The notes under the pieces: model-generated
What the model was told of the DNA's origin: nothing
What the model saw: the letters and a program-made list of their open reading frames with translations, nothing else
The model's database searches: none
Shown: positions 10,701 to 23,373 of the stretch, piece by piece
How the letters are laid out: each line of letters opens with the position of its first letter
Position numbering within the stretch: the stretch's first letter is position 1
Origin: Breviolum minutum Mf 1.05b.01
Taxonomy: Eukaryota; Sar; Dinophyceae; Suessiales; Symbiodiniaceae
DNA length: 64,000 bases
NCBI GenBank assembly: GCA_000507305.1
Contig: DF239324.1
Span: forward strand, 164,908-228,907
Direction of reading: 5' to 3'
Made by a program: the position numbers and the translations under genes

Positions 10701-13700
10701 TGTCACTTGGCATATCCAAAATACGTTGTTGATGGGAAAAAAAACCGGCGATCACCAGTTGATATGGTAAGTTTATCCCATGATTTACGAGGTTTTTCGC
10801 ACTATCCCAGGTGGTTGGTTCGGATTTCTTCCGTCAACAGTATGGAAGTGGTTAAGGCAATGCTGCCAACCCTTTTAAACAGCAATGATGTTTACAATTG
10901 CTTGATGGCAGTCCAATCAGGTTGTAACCAGTTGATGGGTCTATATATATTGGATAGCCATCAACTGCGGGGACCGCGATGCTAGTAATGAACCAGGAAA
11001 GCTGGATAAGTTGATTCAACGTTTGATGGAAAAGCTATGCTTTTTTGGTGACCGGGTAATTTTGGGAACGCGGAACACCAAAAAAAGAGGTGTAAATTTG
11101 GGAGCCCCAGAATCCACAAAGTCATGGTTGAAAAATTGTTGGTTAGTATATCTACGTACCTGGAACCCAACTGACCCTTGTTTTGATTGGAGTTTAGACC
11201 TTGTTTTGGAGGGGTCTTTTGGCTAAAAATAGACGACATTCACAGGTTCCAGGTATACATACATATATCGTACATATATCATTCGCTACCGACGGTCATT
11301 GTGTTGGAAATCTTTGAGAAAAAAGTCCCGCAACTAATTAGAAAGAATTTAAGGCCCTTCATGTTGAGAGATTTTTCATTTCAGCAATGTTGAGCTTCAA
11401 CTGGGAATCACCAGAGCAGCTCGGTGTTTTTTTTCCAGATTGGTTACCGTTAGTCAAGAACAACTTGGATGTCAACCAGCCGGCAATGAGGTTTAGCTAG
11501 GAGATTTGATTTCATGTGATCTTTTTTTCTAAAGGCATCCTGTTTTTAATCCCAAGGTGACTAAGGTCAACCAATTTGGTAAGATGTTTGCAGGTAGTTG
11601 AACCCCTTGGTTATCATCTGAATCTGAACCCCCAAAAATCAGCTGTCTCTCAAAATAAAACAAGTTGGGGCCCTCAAAAGGTGAGGAAACATAATTGAAA
11701 AGATGAAACACCAATGCAAGTTGATGGGATTTTTTGGGGGGGACGATGAAAAACTAGGTGGTGGTTCCAAAGATTCTTTATTGTCACCCCTATTTAGGGA
11801 AATGATCCGTTTTGACTAATATGTTTCAAAGGGGTTGAAACCACCAACTGGAAAACCTCAAGAGATAGTTGGTGGGTTTCACTGACATGTCCCGGACATG
11901 TTCTTGTATGTTCTGCAGGCAGCTATTGAAATGAAGTGGGCAGACTTGCTGAATATGGATATCCCTCAGGACTGCTCACTGGATGGGACGTTATTTCTTA
12001 GCCGCGGGGTGTTAGTATTGATTAACGATTAATGCCATGGAGGGTGTTTTAGTTTGAAGCTTCAAATATCCAACGGTTCCCAAAAAAAGATGCAGCAGAG
12101 TATCTTGTACGGTTTGTTGGGTAGGAATTTGCAGGTTTGGATGGGGATGATTTTTGAATTCCAAAAGCAAGTACTTTCAATGATGAAATGCGCATGTTTC
12201 AAAAAAAAATCTGGACAAACCCTCTACCCGTATCTATTTTTTTGGTGCACCCACATGTCTAACAGCACTTCCATTCTTAACCTTTCTTGAGAAAAAAACA
12301 CTGTTTTCTAGTGTAACCGTGTAACCCCTTCCTTCCCATGTTCACCTTAAAACCAAAAAATCGCGTCCACCCCCCCCTTGACTCGAACAACTCTTCCGCA
12401 ACGATTCCTCGCGAGGAGTTGAATGATCAACTCCAATTTCAGAAGAGTGCCTGTCGACAAATCATTGACTCCAAAGATCGACGTATCGAAGATTTTAAGA
12501 CCGAGTTGAAGAATAAAGATGAAGAATACATCAAGATGTTGAAGCAACAAAGGGTTCCTTGGCTTTTTGACATGTTGAGTTTGGAAGATGTTGGAACAAA
12601 ATGTAGATGGTTTTTTCTAGGGGGCCTTTGGAAGTTGGAAATGGATAGTTGGGTTCCTGTTGTGAATTGTGTTTATTGGATTTGTGTTGCGAAAATGAGT
12701 GATGTTGGGTTTCAAAAGTTGGTAGAAGTGGATTTGAGGTTATTGTTTGCGTAGCCAGAAACAAGAGAAAGAAGTTGACATCCCAGAAGCGCATGGAAGC
12801 CTCATGTCAGGTACTGACAGAATATTAGATATGTTGTTAGTTCAATTTCAATGCTTGGCGGCAACCTCAACCTATGATAGCAAACACAACCCAACACAGA
12901 AAGCAAATCCGACCTCTTAGGCATGACATAGGAGATATCACTCCATGTAGTGATAAGGGGGTGGAGCCAACGAGCTGCAAGAAAAACCCAGGGAAGCCTC
13001 CGTCGGTTCCGGTGGTTCCGGTGGTCTCCAAGGTAGACATCACCACGTTGATCTCCAAGATGCGTGACCAATATCACTCGTTGCGACAGCATTACGAACA
13101 ACAGTTGGAAGACATTGAACAAGCCTTCGAGGAGGAGCGAAAAGAGATGTTGCAGAAGAACAAGGTTGGGAATACCATGGCGGGTACCCGGGTATTCCGT
13201 GGCAAACAGGTCTTTTGCTGTTGATGTATGTTGATGTGCTTACTTGAAAAGTATGAGTTAAAGAGGTTGGTCTAAGACTTTGAGTTCATACACAACAGGT
13301 GCCATTGTAGCGTTTAGTCTTCCAAGCGACTTTCGGTTCGGGTGCTTGACAAAAGTTTCATAGATGATTATGTATGTTAAGTTTGCCTATGTTTGCCTTA
13401 TGAAATCTTGAAATGTTACCTGTTTCAAATGATCTCCTTGGTTTTAAGAGAAGGGCATCCATGATGGAAGACACGGAAGGAAATCAGAAATCGAACAGGA
13501 ATTTGCCTTTTGGATGATCTACTTTCCCATTGAGTTTGGGTTCACTTGGTGAACTTTGTTTAGGATGGAATCCAAACGTAAATCATATGAAGAATTGTCA
13601 GATGAACACCAGAAAAAGCTCATTCGAAAAGCTTTGGCAAGTAAATTTGGCCAACGACAGTTTGTCCTGTTTGTTCGCTCATGGAGAGATTCTACATATT

Positions 13701-16700
13701 ACCATGGTGGAGGAAGGATATAGTATGGTGCAATGACTTTTTTGCATTCAGTTTGAATGTGGGTACTTCAATTCATTCCATTCCATATTCCATCTACTTC
13801 AGCATGGTGTTACATATCAAGATGATGTAGCTTTGAATTTCATATTTTATTGGTGCGGTTGAATCCTCTAAAGGTATTGATGTTGATGCTAGTTTTTTCG
13901 CAATGTGAAAAACCAAATCTTCAATGTCTCAACCACTGGAGCCAAGCCCCCCATTTTGCATTTTACAGAAGTCATGCTGTTTTTTTTTAGGCAAAAGGCC
14001 CATCACCAAGTGGGAAGGTGTTTTTTTGGAAATTCTAAACATCCAACTTTCCATGCCCTTTTCACAGGCAGAGGTGGAATATCTCTTCGAGAAGCGTCAA
14101 GAGATGGAGCAAGAGACCTTTCTCAAACGCCGTCAGGACGGAGTTTGAAGCTCTAGAAGTCTGTTTTCCAATGATTTTGAGCTCTTCAAATCGATATTTG
14201 TTCAAATCCAGTGGCAAAAACAAAGCCACTTAAAAGGTCCCCAACTTAAAAATCAAGCTTTGATGTGGGAAAGATTTGTGGAAAGGGGGATCAAACTTGA
14301 TTCAAGTTATAAGTTATAAGTGAATCATTGTTGCACGGTCGTGAAGTCGCAACTTGGTAAACCAGGAACGCGAACGTGGCTTCCAGCAGCAGATCGAAGA
14401 GCTGCGCACGGACAATGCGGATGGCTACAACAAGTGCAAGATTGCCTTGGAGAAAGGAATCCAGGAGCGGCGAGCCGTTACCCACGGCGTATTCTGTGGT
14501 CGTTTTTTTTCACGGTGGATGGTCCCAGGGTGTTTTTTTTTCCGGACGAGACTTTAAAGGGAAGGGATGGTTCAAACACTGGTGATGATATTAAGATTTA
14601 TAATTGATATTTACACATAGTTACTATTACTATGATCCATTGGTGTAGGATTTTAGACCTGCACATTGTTTACCGGAAAACGAAGGATAAGCAGAGCGAG
14701 CCATGTATGAAGAGCATTTCCAATGGAATCTCTATGGTCTATCACTGGATACGGTCTATTTGCCTTTCATTTCTAAAGGTAGTGTTGAGATGTCAACATT
14801 AAATAACATTAACCAACGCAGGATACACAGGGTTCCGTCTTCAAAGTTAGAGGGTAGCCATTTTGGGTGTCAACCCGTGTTTATGTCGGTAGTTTGCTTT
14901 GTATTACCGTAAGGTAGGGGGCACATGGGCGTGCCAGATGGTTTTCTCCTTTGATACCAAATATTTAAGAGTAGTAAGATTCTCAGATTTCTCTGCCATT
15001 AGCATCCATTGGCATTGGCAAGAACTGAAGGAATATGTTCCTAAATTCCCCACGATCACACAAGCAATTCCAAATACACCTTGTGAAATGTCTCACGTGA
15101 AGCCCAATCATGATGAGTCATCATGGCTTTCCCAACAGAATTTCGTTGGTGCCCTTTGCTATGGCTTTCCCAAGCAGCATGTTGTGGTTTAGAAAAATAA
15201 TCCAAACCTTGATGAAAAGCAATGGGTTTCCCAGAGGATTAACATGGAACCTTCAAATCCACCCATTTAGAAAGGAAAATAATCTTCCATCCGCCTCCTT
15301 GAGGACATGTTCCAGCCGTTAATCTTCAGGGGAGTCAAGTCTCAAGTCTGAATGTGCAGGTGTTGATGTTTGATGATTCTTGTTGGAGTCTGGTTGGGGA
15401 TTTGTTTCTTTGAGATATGCAGGAGTCCCCAACAAAACTTGGTGAATGATAGACCCTCCCAACGTCTCGGGGGGGTTGACAAAACCTTCATCACATGGAA
15501 TCACACAGGAGTTGGAACAACACTTGGAGAAGATGTTGGCAACTTATCTGCTCAACAAGGTGCCTTGTTTGTCGCTTTCTGAGTAACTTTCTGCCATTGC
15601 AGCACCAAAAAAAGGAGTCATAGGCAAGCTCACTTGAGAGAAGTTGATCGTCACAGCTGTATTCTCATGTTCGGTCCATCACTCCAGTGATTATTTATGT
15701 TTCTTTGATGTTTATATTCATCAGCAATTCAGGGATCTAGTACTATGTGATCGTTCCCTGGAGGGCATTTCTGCTGAAACACCCCAAAAGAAAGAAACCA
15801 ACCAACCAACCAACCAGGAGAAGCTGGAGTATAACTTGCAGGTCCTTTCTGAGCGGAACAAGGAACATACTGCCATCCAATCTTCCTACAAGAATCGTCT
15901 GAATCGTCTACGAGAGACTTTGAACACCTTAATGAGTCGCTACAATACTTTGGATCAGAAGTGACTTGAACCCGAATTTTTGGTTGAAAGGTCGTGCATT
16001 TTTGCTGGGTTTTTGGTTTGGATAAGGGAGGTGAATTGTTGTGGATGGCCGAAACACGGCCGATGGTTTGAACGAAATGGCCCCCAGAATGACGTGAAAA
16101 TTATAAGATTCAAGTTCATGAAGGATTGCTTGAAAACATTTGGAATTTAGTCATATCAAAAACTGAGCAGAAGCTGACCGGTCTTCATAGGATAATCATC
16201 CAAAAATAGTGAGGTGTCCATTTTCATCTTGGTTCAATGTAGGGTTTAAGATGTTGATGGTTTTGCCAGCAGTAATTGGGAAATGCAGCACAGCAGTCAT
16301 GACGAACTTATTATATAGCTACAGTTGCCATTTAGATCATCAAAAGCAAGATGGGAAGAATTTTGGGGGAATTGCAGTTGCACGTTGCATCACGTTGCAC
16401 CCTTTCTGAGCTCCATGTGTTTAGACTTCCAGAAAACACAAGGTTTCTTACAGGATAAGTTTTTTCCGGCGTCAAATCTCCGCCTTTCAAGGTACAAGAC
16501 ACACAACCACGAGCTGACAGAAGAATACAAGCGAGTCACAAAGCAGTTCAAGGATTTACAGGTCGACCGGGCACGAGTATGTTTTGGGAGCCGATGATGC
16601 AAAGACATGTCAACAGAAAACCTCAAAAAAAAACATGTCTTTCACAGGTGTTATCCTATGTGGGTAGGAACTTGGGGATCTCTAAGCTAACCTCCCAGCC

Positions 16701-19700
16701 ACCCTTCCAGTGACAGGATTACATCCGTGAAGGATTTAGGTTGGGATTTCCCTATATACTAGAAATGTAATAATCCAAAGGAGGTACTTGGAGGATCATC
16801 CCATTTAGTAAGTGCTTACTAACCATGGTTAGTTTTTGTCCCCTAAGGATCGAGTTGTGGGACCCCCGAACTCCATGGCTTGCAGTTGGGGGGCTGATCC
16901 CTAACCACTTAGATCCACAAAAGGAGCCCATCCTCAAAGTAGATCCAAGGTTTTGACCCCTAAAACTGTCCTGACAGGAAGGGGTGAGATGTTTAAACCC
17001 GTGGTTTGGGTTTTTCCAGCCTTTCTATCCAGCTGGCAGCAAATTGGGCAGGGAACCGTATGCCCAAAGAATTCAGATTGGCGAATTCAGAGTAGAATCC
17101 GGTAGGTTGGCAATGTGTATGTTTCTTTATATGTATATAGGATTTTGTACTAGGTTGTGCTCCGTTCAGGGGCAACCATTTGCCCAGATACTATATGATA
17201 ACCAATCCGGTCAAGCTAGAAATTGCACCCAGTTCCAAAGCTTGTATCGCCCTCCTTGAACCCTTGAGAGATTGTCAAATGATCCATAACTTATCTATAA
17301 CCTCAAAATACGGTTTAGAAGGGGGAAACCCTCCAAATATGACATCAAATTCAGGTTTGGTAATAGTATTCTTGACATAAGTTGACCAGATCCTACTTGT
17401 TGGGCCACTACGGCTACTCTTTCACTTGTTCCGTCTAAGATTCAAAAGGGGTGATAGTTGTTTCCCAACTTTTTCAATGTTTTCCAGCTTCATTAAGTCG
17501 TGTTTCCTCTCATTTCTCTCCATCATCGCCCCGTCGCTGGTCAGGAGAAGTTTCAGCATTTCGAACAGGCCGACGAGAAGAAGTTCCGTGAGGTTTGGGA
17601 GATGAATCTCGCTGAGACAATTGTGAAACGTTCAACCTTTAATCACTTTACTCTTGATTTCTTGGCGCACCTTAAGTGCTTCCCCTTGTACCCTTAGGTT
17701 CCCCACGAAAAGTCTAGTTGTTTTCTTGAGAGCTTTCACAGATTGCTCAAGGATTTGCTCAGATTTCGTCTACCAGAAATAAACTAAACAGGACCCCAAG
17801 AAGAAAAATCTTCCACCAGGTGATTCAGTTCGTGACCTTTTCATCCCCGATCGTTGGAGGTCACTTAACCGACCATTAAAAGGGGTCACGTTTTCACCAT
17901 CCCAAAAAGGTCACAATCGCAGAATTGCCAGGCAAATTGTTGTTTTTACGCTGGGCTTTGGAGTCTGCAGGTTCATTTCTTTCCCTCCTTTCCAAATCAC
18001 AAAAACACACCAAGCCTCATCACTAGGATAAAACTCCAACCATGGCAAAACGTCATGTTTGAAAACAACAACAGCAGCAACAACAACAACAACAACAACA
18101 GCAACAACAACAACAACAACAACAACAACAGCAACAACAACAACAACAGCAACAACAACAACAACAACTTCCTCAGCAAAACTGAGGAATGAAGCAGAAG
18201 TGCGTGGATTAATGACCAAAGTTTTAGAAGCTGATCGACTCTTGTATCTTGGAGAAATTTACCTTGAAAAGTTGCGGGGGGATGGGAATGGGGTGGGATG
18301 TTGAAAAACCATAAACATCAGGGTTGAAACCACGGAAATGGTGAAAAACTTGAGTTGAGTGACTGAGATGAAGCATGTTGGTTATGATGTTTTGCCATGA
18401 TTGATTTGATGGGGGGCAAGATGTTTGGCAGGGTAACAAATAAGTGTGACAGTAAGATGGCGTTGATATTTTGACATTCATACTGGTAATTTGGAAGATA
18501 TATGAAAACCTCTAATATCGTTGTTGTACTTGTCCATTGCTTGTGAAAACACGGAAAAAAACGATTCCTTTCCTCATGTTGGAACCGAGGCATGAACAGC
18601 AGCTTGGGCATGAATGGGTCCCTCCCAAGGAGGAACTCCTACAACAAGAGCTGGACACGTTTTCGGAGTCCGGCACCACCACAGGGAAGAGTACCGCACT
18701 TGAGTCGGCAGATATGGGACAATCCGACTCCGGCAAGTTCTCAGCTACCAAGGTGGGGAAGTTTCGGAAAATCATCAACTCACACGTGTTTTCGGCTGGG
18801 ATGGTAGGGGAGATGGGACAGTTCCCAACAGTTTCGTCCCTGAAAATTCCTAGTGGTTGGTTGGTTCAGATGAGATTTCCTTTTTTGGGGGCGTCCAGGC
18901 CTGTTTTTTCAGGGATTATATTATGTTAGTGTCAGGGAGCGTAAGAAAGAGGGAAGGCCAACTGCCATACAACTCAGGTAGTTAGACTCCCTATCTCCAA
19001 GGGCAATTTTTTGGGAGCTGACAGGGTTGAAAAGGTGGAATTCCTCGAGATAGAAATGGCTGAAAAAAAATCTGACACTTTGAAAATGAAATTCGGATGA
19101 CGAAATGAGCTAAATGAAGCTGGATATATGTGTCTAATTGCTGGAAATAGTGTGGTCATATGATGTTGCACTTAAGGTAACTGTGTCAAAAAGAACACAG
19201 GAATCATTGAAAAACATTCGAACGTTCGGGGAACAGGGTTGAGGTTCCATTCGGTTCCATGTCCACCCATGAAATTATGGAAGATCCAAGATGTCATGTC
19301 CCAGCAATGGCCTGGCCAACCAACCACCAACTCGCAGATCGACCGAACTAAATGGTTGAATAAAGAGTTGAGATTTAAATAGCTGAATGGGTAACCAAAC
19401 ACAAGCACGAAGCATGTAGGTTTTTTGGATAAATAAAGGATGAAGGAATGAATGAAACAAACACGCGAAGAAATGAAGCAATCAATTTCTTTGCCAAGGC
19501 TAAGGAGCAACTAATCGATAACTCAATGACAGACTGGGTTGGCTAATTTTTGGTTTTGAGCAACGAAGTATAGTTTTTATTGAAAGATAAGCAGTTAAAC
19601 ACTGCTACTGGCAGGTGAAGAAAGTCTTGGACCTTATCAAGGATGAGACACAATTCCTGTTGGATATGAAAGTTCGAGATCAATTGGCAGAACTTCCACC

Positions 19701-20241
19701 TGAACAACGAGATGTGTTGCAAATTGATGCCCTTCTTCGATATATTGGGGTGGAAGGTCAACAAGATGTTGATCTTTTGGTGCAAGTCTTCTACAATGGT
19801 CAGGAGGAAGATGATGAGGCTCTTATGGTAGAACCCGATGATGTCCTGCAACATTTGAAGAATTTCATCCAGGAGAAAGAGAATGCTCGCATTGCAGATG
19901 TCGCTCCAGATAAGAAGAAGAAGGCTCGTACTCAACAACTCGGAAGTGAAAGTGAGGCAGATCGTAAAGCTCGACGACGACGTGAAGAAAGGAAGTTTTG
20001 GGAACGAATGGGCCATGTGATCCCTGATATGAACTTCCGTGTGTGGAAAGCCTTAGATGTCTTCTTGAAGCGGTACTATGAGCTCTTACAACGTCGTAGC
20101 AAGACCATTGATTCTGCAGTGGCTATGCAGAAACAGAATGAAGAGTTGAAGGCATTGTTAGATCAATACCTTGGCTCCAAGGTGAATGAAGAGTTACAAG
20201 TGCCACCCACACATGTGATCACTGTCGTGTCTCAGCCCTAG
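7735..20241 (+). CDS. DRC1: dynein regulatory complex subunit 1 (DRC1/CCDC164)
   Basis: DRC1 is the coiled-coil backbone of the nexin-dynein regulatory complex in motile cilia. Fifteen exons align in order with metazoan DRC1: 7735-~7842, 7999-8060, 8824-8905, 10586-10701, 12416(or upstream)-12553, 13033-13164, 14068-14142, 14366-14464, 15509-15559, 15818-15960, 16492-16561, 17545-17603, 18187-18243, 18590-18752, 19615-20241. Landmarks: DERIAARRTRAEAKLKQ near the N-terminus; LKNKDEEYIKMLKQQ; EDIEQAFEEERKEMLQKNK; EKLEYNLQVLSERNKE; NHELTEEYKRVTKQFKDLQ; FREVWEMN joined to EAEVRGLM; and the C-terminal domain ending EELKALLDQYLGSKVNEELQ, VPPTHVI. Total is about 660 aa (human is about 740). The start is the first Met in frame with the conserved segment. 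Most junctions are GT-AG and in phase, and nearly all acceptors are AG|G. The 14464/15509 and 17603/18187 junctions need GA donors, and the 5' border of the 12416 exon is unresolved. Introns carry F1, F2, F3, F6 and F9 elements. Confidence 0.93.
8961..9030 (+). repeat. F9 dispersed repeat, copy A
   Basis: AGATGGCACAGCAG followed by AAAGGGCCCATATAAACCAA and TACATAGAA. It recurs about 490 bp downstream (9447-9512) and, more distantly, at 31970 and 38533. Inside a DRC1 intron. Confidence 0.5.
9447..9512 (+). repeat. F9 dispersed repeat, copy B
   Basis: AGATGGCTAGCCACT, then AAGGGGCCATGATAAACCAA and TACATGGAA. Direct repeat of 8961-9030 in the same DRC1 intron. Confidence 0.5.
9779..10050 (+). 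mobile_element. 270-bp dispersed element with F3 terminal arm
   Basis: Opens with the F3 arm CCGGATTTCTTCCATCAACA and continues for about 270 bp that reappear, inverted and roughly 85-90% identical, at 35083-35365 (shared stretches such as CGAGCAACTGCTT, CCTCCAGCGATTGAT, AACCAACGATAACCAATATC). Short frames across it are broken by different indels in the two copies, so I see no conserved protein. Confidence 0.7.
10722..10844 (+). mobile_element. F3 element in a DRC1 intron
   Basis: Left end TACGTTGTTGATGGG, right end CGGATTTCTTCCGTCAACAG, then TATG. The interior holds the F3 core AGTTTATCCCATGATTTACG and CCCAGGTGG. It lies 20 bp inside the intron after the exon that ends at 10701. Confidence 0.7.
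11754..11851 (+). mobile_element. F1 introner-like element
   Basis: Left end CTAGGTGGTGGTTCCAAAG, interior TCACCCCTATTTAGGGAAAT, right end GGGTTGAAACCACCAACTGG. It sits in the DRC1 intron between 10701 and 12416. Confidence 0.8.
15230..15334 (+). mobile_element. F6 element in a DRC1 intron
   Basis: Left end AGAGGATTAACATGGAACCT, interior ATAATCTTCCAT, right end ATGTTCCAGCCGTTAATCTT then CAGGGGAG. The ends are inverted repeats. It matches 55971-56078 and 63472-63578. Confidence 0.65.
17816..17932 (+). mobile_element. F2 element in a DRC1 intron
   Basis: Left end CCAGGTGATTCAGTTCGTGA then CCTTTTCATC; right end AAAAGGTCACAATCGCAGAA then TTGCCAGG. The core GATCGTTGGAGGTCACTTAA is shared with 57622-57694. 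Both ends contain AG next to GT or GG. It lies in the intron flanked by GAAT direct repeats (17604-18186). Confidence 0.75.
18064..18168. repeat. CAA/CAG trinucleotide tract
   Basis: About 105 bp of CAA triplets with interspersed CAG, ending 19 bp before the DRC1 exon that starts at 18187. It lies inside the intron by homology, so the poly-Asn/Thr/Gln frames are not part of DRC1. Confidence 0.9.
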
Positions 20242-22375
20242 TACAGTGTTGTTGGGCCAATTTGAGACATTTGCTTCACCAGAAGCTTTTGCACGTAACC
20301 CCTTGCTGCTCTTTGTGGTTACAGGTTGTCTGACAAGAAATCTCCAAGACTTCCTAAAACGCACACCGTTTCACCAAAAATTCAGTTCAACTTGAGCAAC
20401 TTGAAGCAAAAAAGTGGGATGATGGAAGATGCTAGTGATTCTCAGAGCCAAAAAGAAATAAAAAGAAGGCCCAATGATATTCATTCATATTCATTCCAGT
20501 TTCAAGACGTTTCAGATCCACCAAATGGATTTGGGAGAAATTGAAGATCCAAAAAAAATAAGTACTGCCCTCCTTATCATTAACCCCAACCCACTTCCAA
20601 TAAATCTCCAAATACCCAACCGTTTTGCCAAAAAACTGCCACAGGTTTACCTGAGTACTACATCGCCTTGGCGAGGTGTCCGTGGCAACTTCGTAGAGAT
20701 AACTAACGGTGGATTTGTTGATTGGTTCATCTCACCATGACCCATGGAAGAAGTAAATCAATCAAAGATGGATGTAGATGGCTAGACATGTGAAGTGATT
20801 GGAAATGAACAACCAAAATTGCAAGTGTTGTCCTTATAAAGAAAGCACTGAGATACCCACAAGATCCATACATGACACATGAAATCATTGGATTCTCACA
20901 GAATCCGCGTCCACAGTTGAAATCGCCTCAAATTGTAAAAAGGAAGTGGCCAGTCGCCCAAGTTCCAGCAATCATCGGAATTGATGGGCTGGTTCGGGGG
21001 TTGGGGGGGGGCAGGGCGGAGCAAAAAAACACAAAAAATCGTGATGAGAGCCGATGCTGTGGTCGAGTTGTTGGATTTTTTGACGTTTCTGAAATGTTTT
21101 GATCATGTGCAACGTTTCGGCTGAGAGTTCATGACAATTTCAATGAAGGAGCAATCATGTCAACAGTTCTTGACTACTAAGTATGTTTTTTCTCGGGTTC
21201 AAGGCTTTGGTACCAAGTTTGTCAGTGCAGAATCGGCTTCAACAAGATGAAGGATGAAGAAACACGTGGTGAATCTTTTCGATATTTTTTTGAAAAAATA
21301 GCCATAGTTCATCAGTCCCAAACATCAATCCCATAAGAGCATTCCTACAGAACCAATTTCTGTTGTATGTTCTTGGAAGGTCAAACGTAAAACATCCCAA
21401 GCACCAACAGCTTGCATGTCATTCTTCAACAAAACATTGGCCATACGTCAAGATGAGTGACATTGAGTCCGGCTCTGAGAGAGACTGAGAGAATGATTTG
21501 TTTGATGATGTTTGATGTAAATAAAGAAGAACTCCCCATTTTTCAGTGGTGGGTGTGCTGAATATTAATGAAGGGTTCTTGCAAAAAATGTGGTCCTTGA
21601 GGTTAGAATGTCCCTGTGATACCCAGAACTGCCCACAGGCTGGGACCATGGTCTCAAGTGGATTAGCTGCAGTTGGATGGGATTTTTGTTCAGCAAATAA
21701 CTCACGGCTGGAACTTCAAAAATCCACCCCCCCCCCCCCAACAGAAGTTTGGAAAAAAACATTCTGAACTAAACCTTGATCTGTTTATATCATATATACA
21801 CATTCGTGTATGTATATATATATATATGTATATTCTACTCGTATCTTCTTCTGATTTATGAGCTTTTGCCACATTTTGACTGTAAGGGAATGTATACCAG
21901 GTTCCACACGGAATCTGAGAGGGTAAGTCTTCAAGTCAATGTCAACTGGTCACGGATCTGACGAAGACTCTATGATGGACCGTTGACCGACCCCTTCAAC
22001 AATAACATGGAAGTTACAAACAACAGGTCATGAGTCGATTTTGAACTAAGACTTCTCTCAAATTCTTTTAAAAGAAAAACAAGCACCTTTCACAACTTAA
22101 ACACCAATCACTGTCACTGTCGTTGTTTTGCTTGCAAAAAAAATCCCCATCGTTCTTAAGAATTCCTACTAGACCTCACTGGCTTACTACCCATTTCTTT
22201 TTGATGTTTCGAACTGTAGCCGTTGTAATATCACCAACCCACCAACCCCCACCAACCGCCTCCGTTGGGCGAGCGATGTTCAAGTTGTCAGGAGATCCAA
22301 TCCAATTCCTCGGTCGTGCTCGGAGGTTTGGGTTCGGACGCCCCAAGCCGGCAAGCCATGATCACAGAGATGTGG

Positions 22376-22508
22376 TACGTTGATGCTTCAGAAATCCAGC
22401 AGTTTTACCAGTTGATAGGCCTTTGGAGAAGATCCCCCATTTTTTCATAGGGGTTTCTAATATGTAACAGGTGGTTTTCTCGCCGGGATTTCTGAAAATC
22501 AACAGTGG
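22376..22508 (+). mobile_element. F3 element
   Basis: Left end TACGTTGATGCTTCAGAAAT then CC; right end GGGATTTCTGAAAATCAACA then GTGG. The ends are inverted repeats and the interior is diverged from other F3 copies (CCAGTTGATAGG, CAGGTGGTTTTCTCGCC). Confidence 0.65.
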
Positions 22509-23027
22509 TGTATCCAGTATTAGCCATGCATGATACAATATATCATATACCTATATTTGATTGGGGATTTGTATGATAAACGAAGGTAAATTATAATCCT
22601 GGGATTTGTTTGTCCTACCAGTTCTTTGTCACGTTGCACTGTTACACCTTGAAGAATCGTTCATTTTGTCAGCCTTGGCTGTAATTTTTTGGGAGCTTGT
22701 TTTTCGCACCCTAAAAAATGTGGGGTTGGTTTTTTTCAAATAATGTTTCTGGGATGTTAGATCTTTCAAAGAAAAAAGAGTTATGCCCGCATAGACCCCA
22801 GATAGCATACTGTAGACCACAAATAGCATGGATGTTGGATCTTCAAAAAAAAACATTAAAAAAGGAATAAAAAAAGATCGGATGAACAGTTCAAAAGGGG
22901 TGACTTTGTAATATCCAATGTATAGTTTGTGGTAGGATGATTGGATTTTGGGATTGGATCCCATCTGGATCCTGATGGGATCCAATTCCCATGTTCACTT
23001 TTGATGCGAAATTTGGATCATAAAAAC

Positions 23028-23126
23028 CTAGGTGGTGGTTTCAAATAGTTTATATTTTCAACCCTATTTGGGAGATTTCCAATTTGACGCATATTTTTCA
23101 AATGGGTTGAAAAAAAAAACAACCAG
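23028..23126 (+). mobile_element. F1 introner-like element
   Basis: Left end CTAGGTGGTGGTTTCAAAT, interior CCCTATTTGGGAGATTTCCA, right end GGGTTGAAAAAAAAAACAAC then CAG. The A-run in the right arm is a slippage-type lesion. Confidence 0.75.
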
Positions 23127-23275
23127 AAACCAGTGACCTTCTTGAAAAACTTTGTTTATTGGAATTTCCTCTGAATTTACTGGATTTGGGTTAGTGAAGT
23201 ATTGTTAGTTTGAGGATACATCAGGATATATCAACTGCTGATGTAGAAAGTCGATAGTTAGAATTCAATGATCCC

Positions 23276-23373
23276 CCTACCCTCCAGTGAAAAGACAGAC
23301 CAAATGAAATTCACCTGTTTCCGATTCATTGTCCATGTTCCACCCAACAAAATGTTAGATTACCGGAGGGTAT
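23276..23373 (+). mobile_element. F7 element
   Basis: Left end TACCCTCCAGTGAAAAG, right part CATTGTCCATGTTCCA and ATGTTAGATTACCGGAGGGT then A. The terminal TACCCTCC/GGAGGGTA pair is shared with F5 and F8. Confidence 0.6.

Noticed and set aside
13530..13736. Possible DRC1 exon (MESKRKSYEELSDEHQKKL)
   Set aside because: Exons 13033-13164 and 14068-14142 join directly in phase 0 (LQKNK-AEVEYLFEKR), as in related coiled-coil proteins. This piece would shift the frame.
18059..18304. Thr/Asn/Leu repeat proteins on both strands
   Set aside because: CAA/CAG tract inside a DRC1 intron. Only 18187-18243 is exon, in another reading context.
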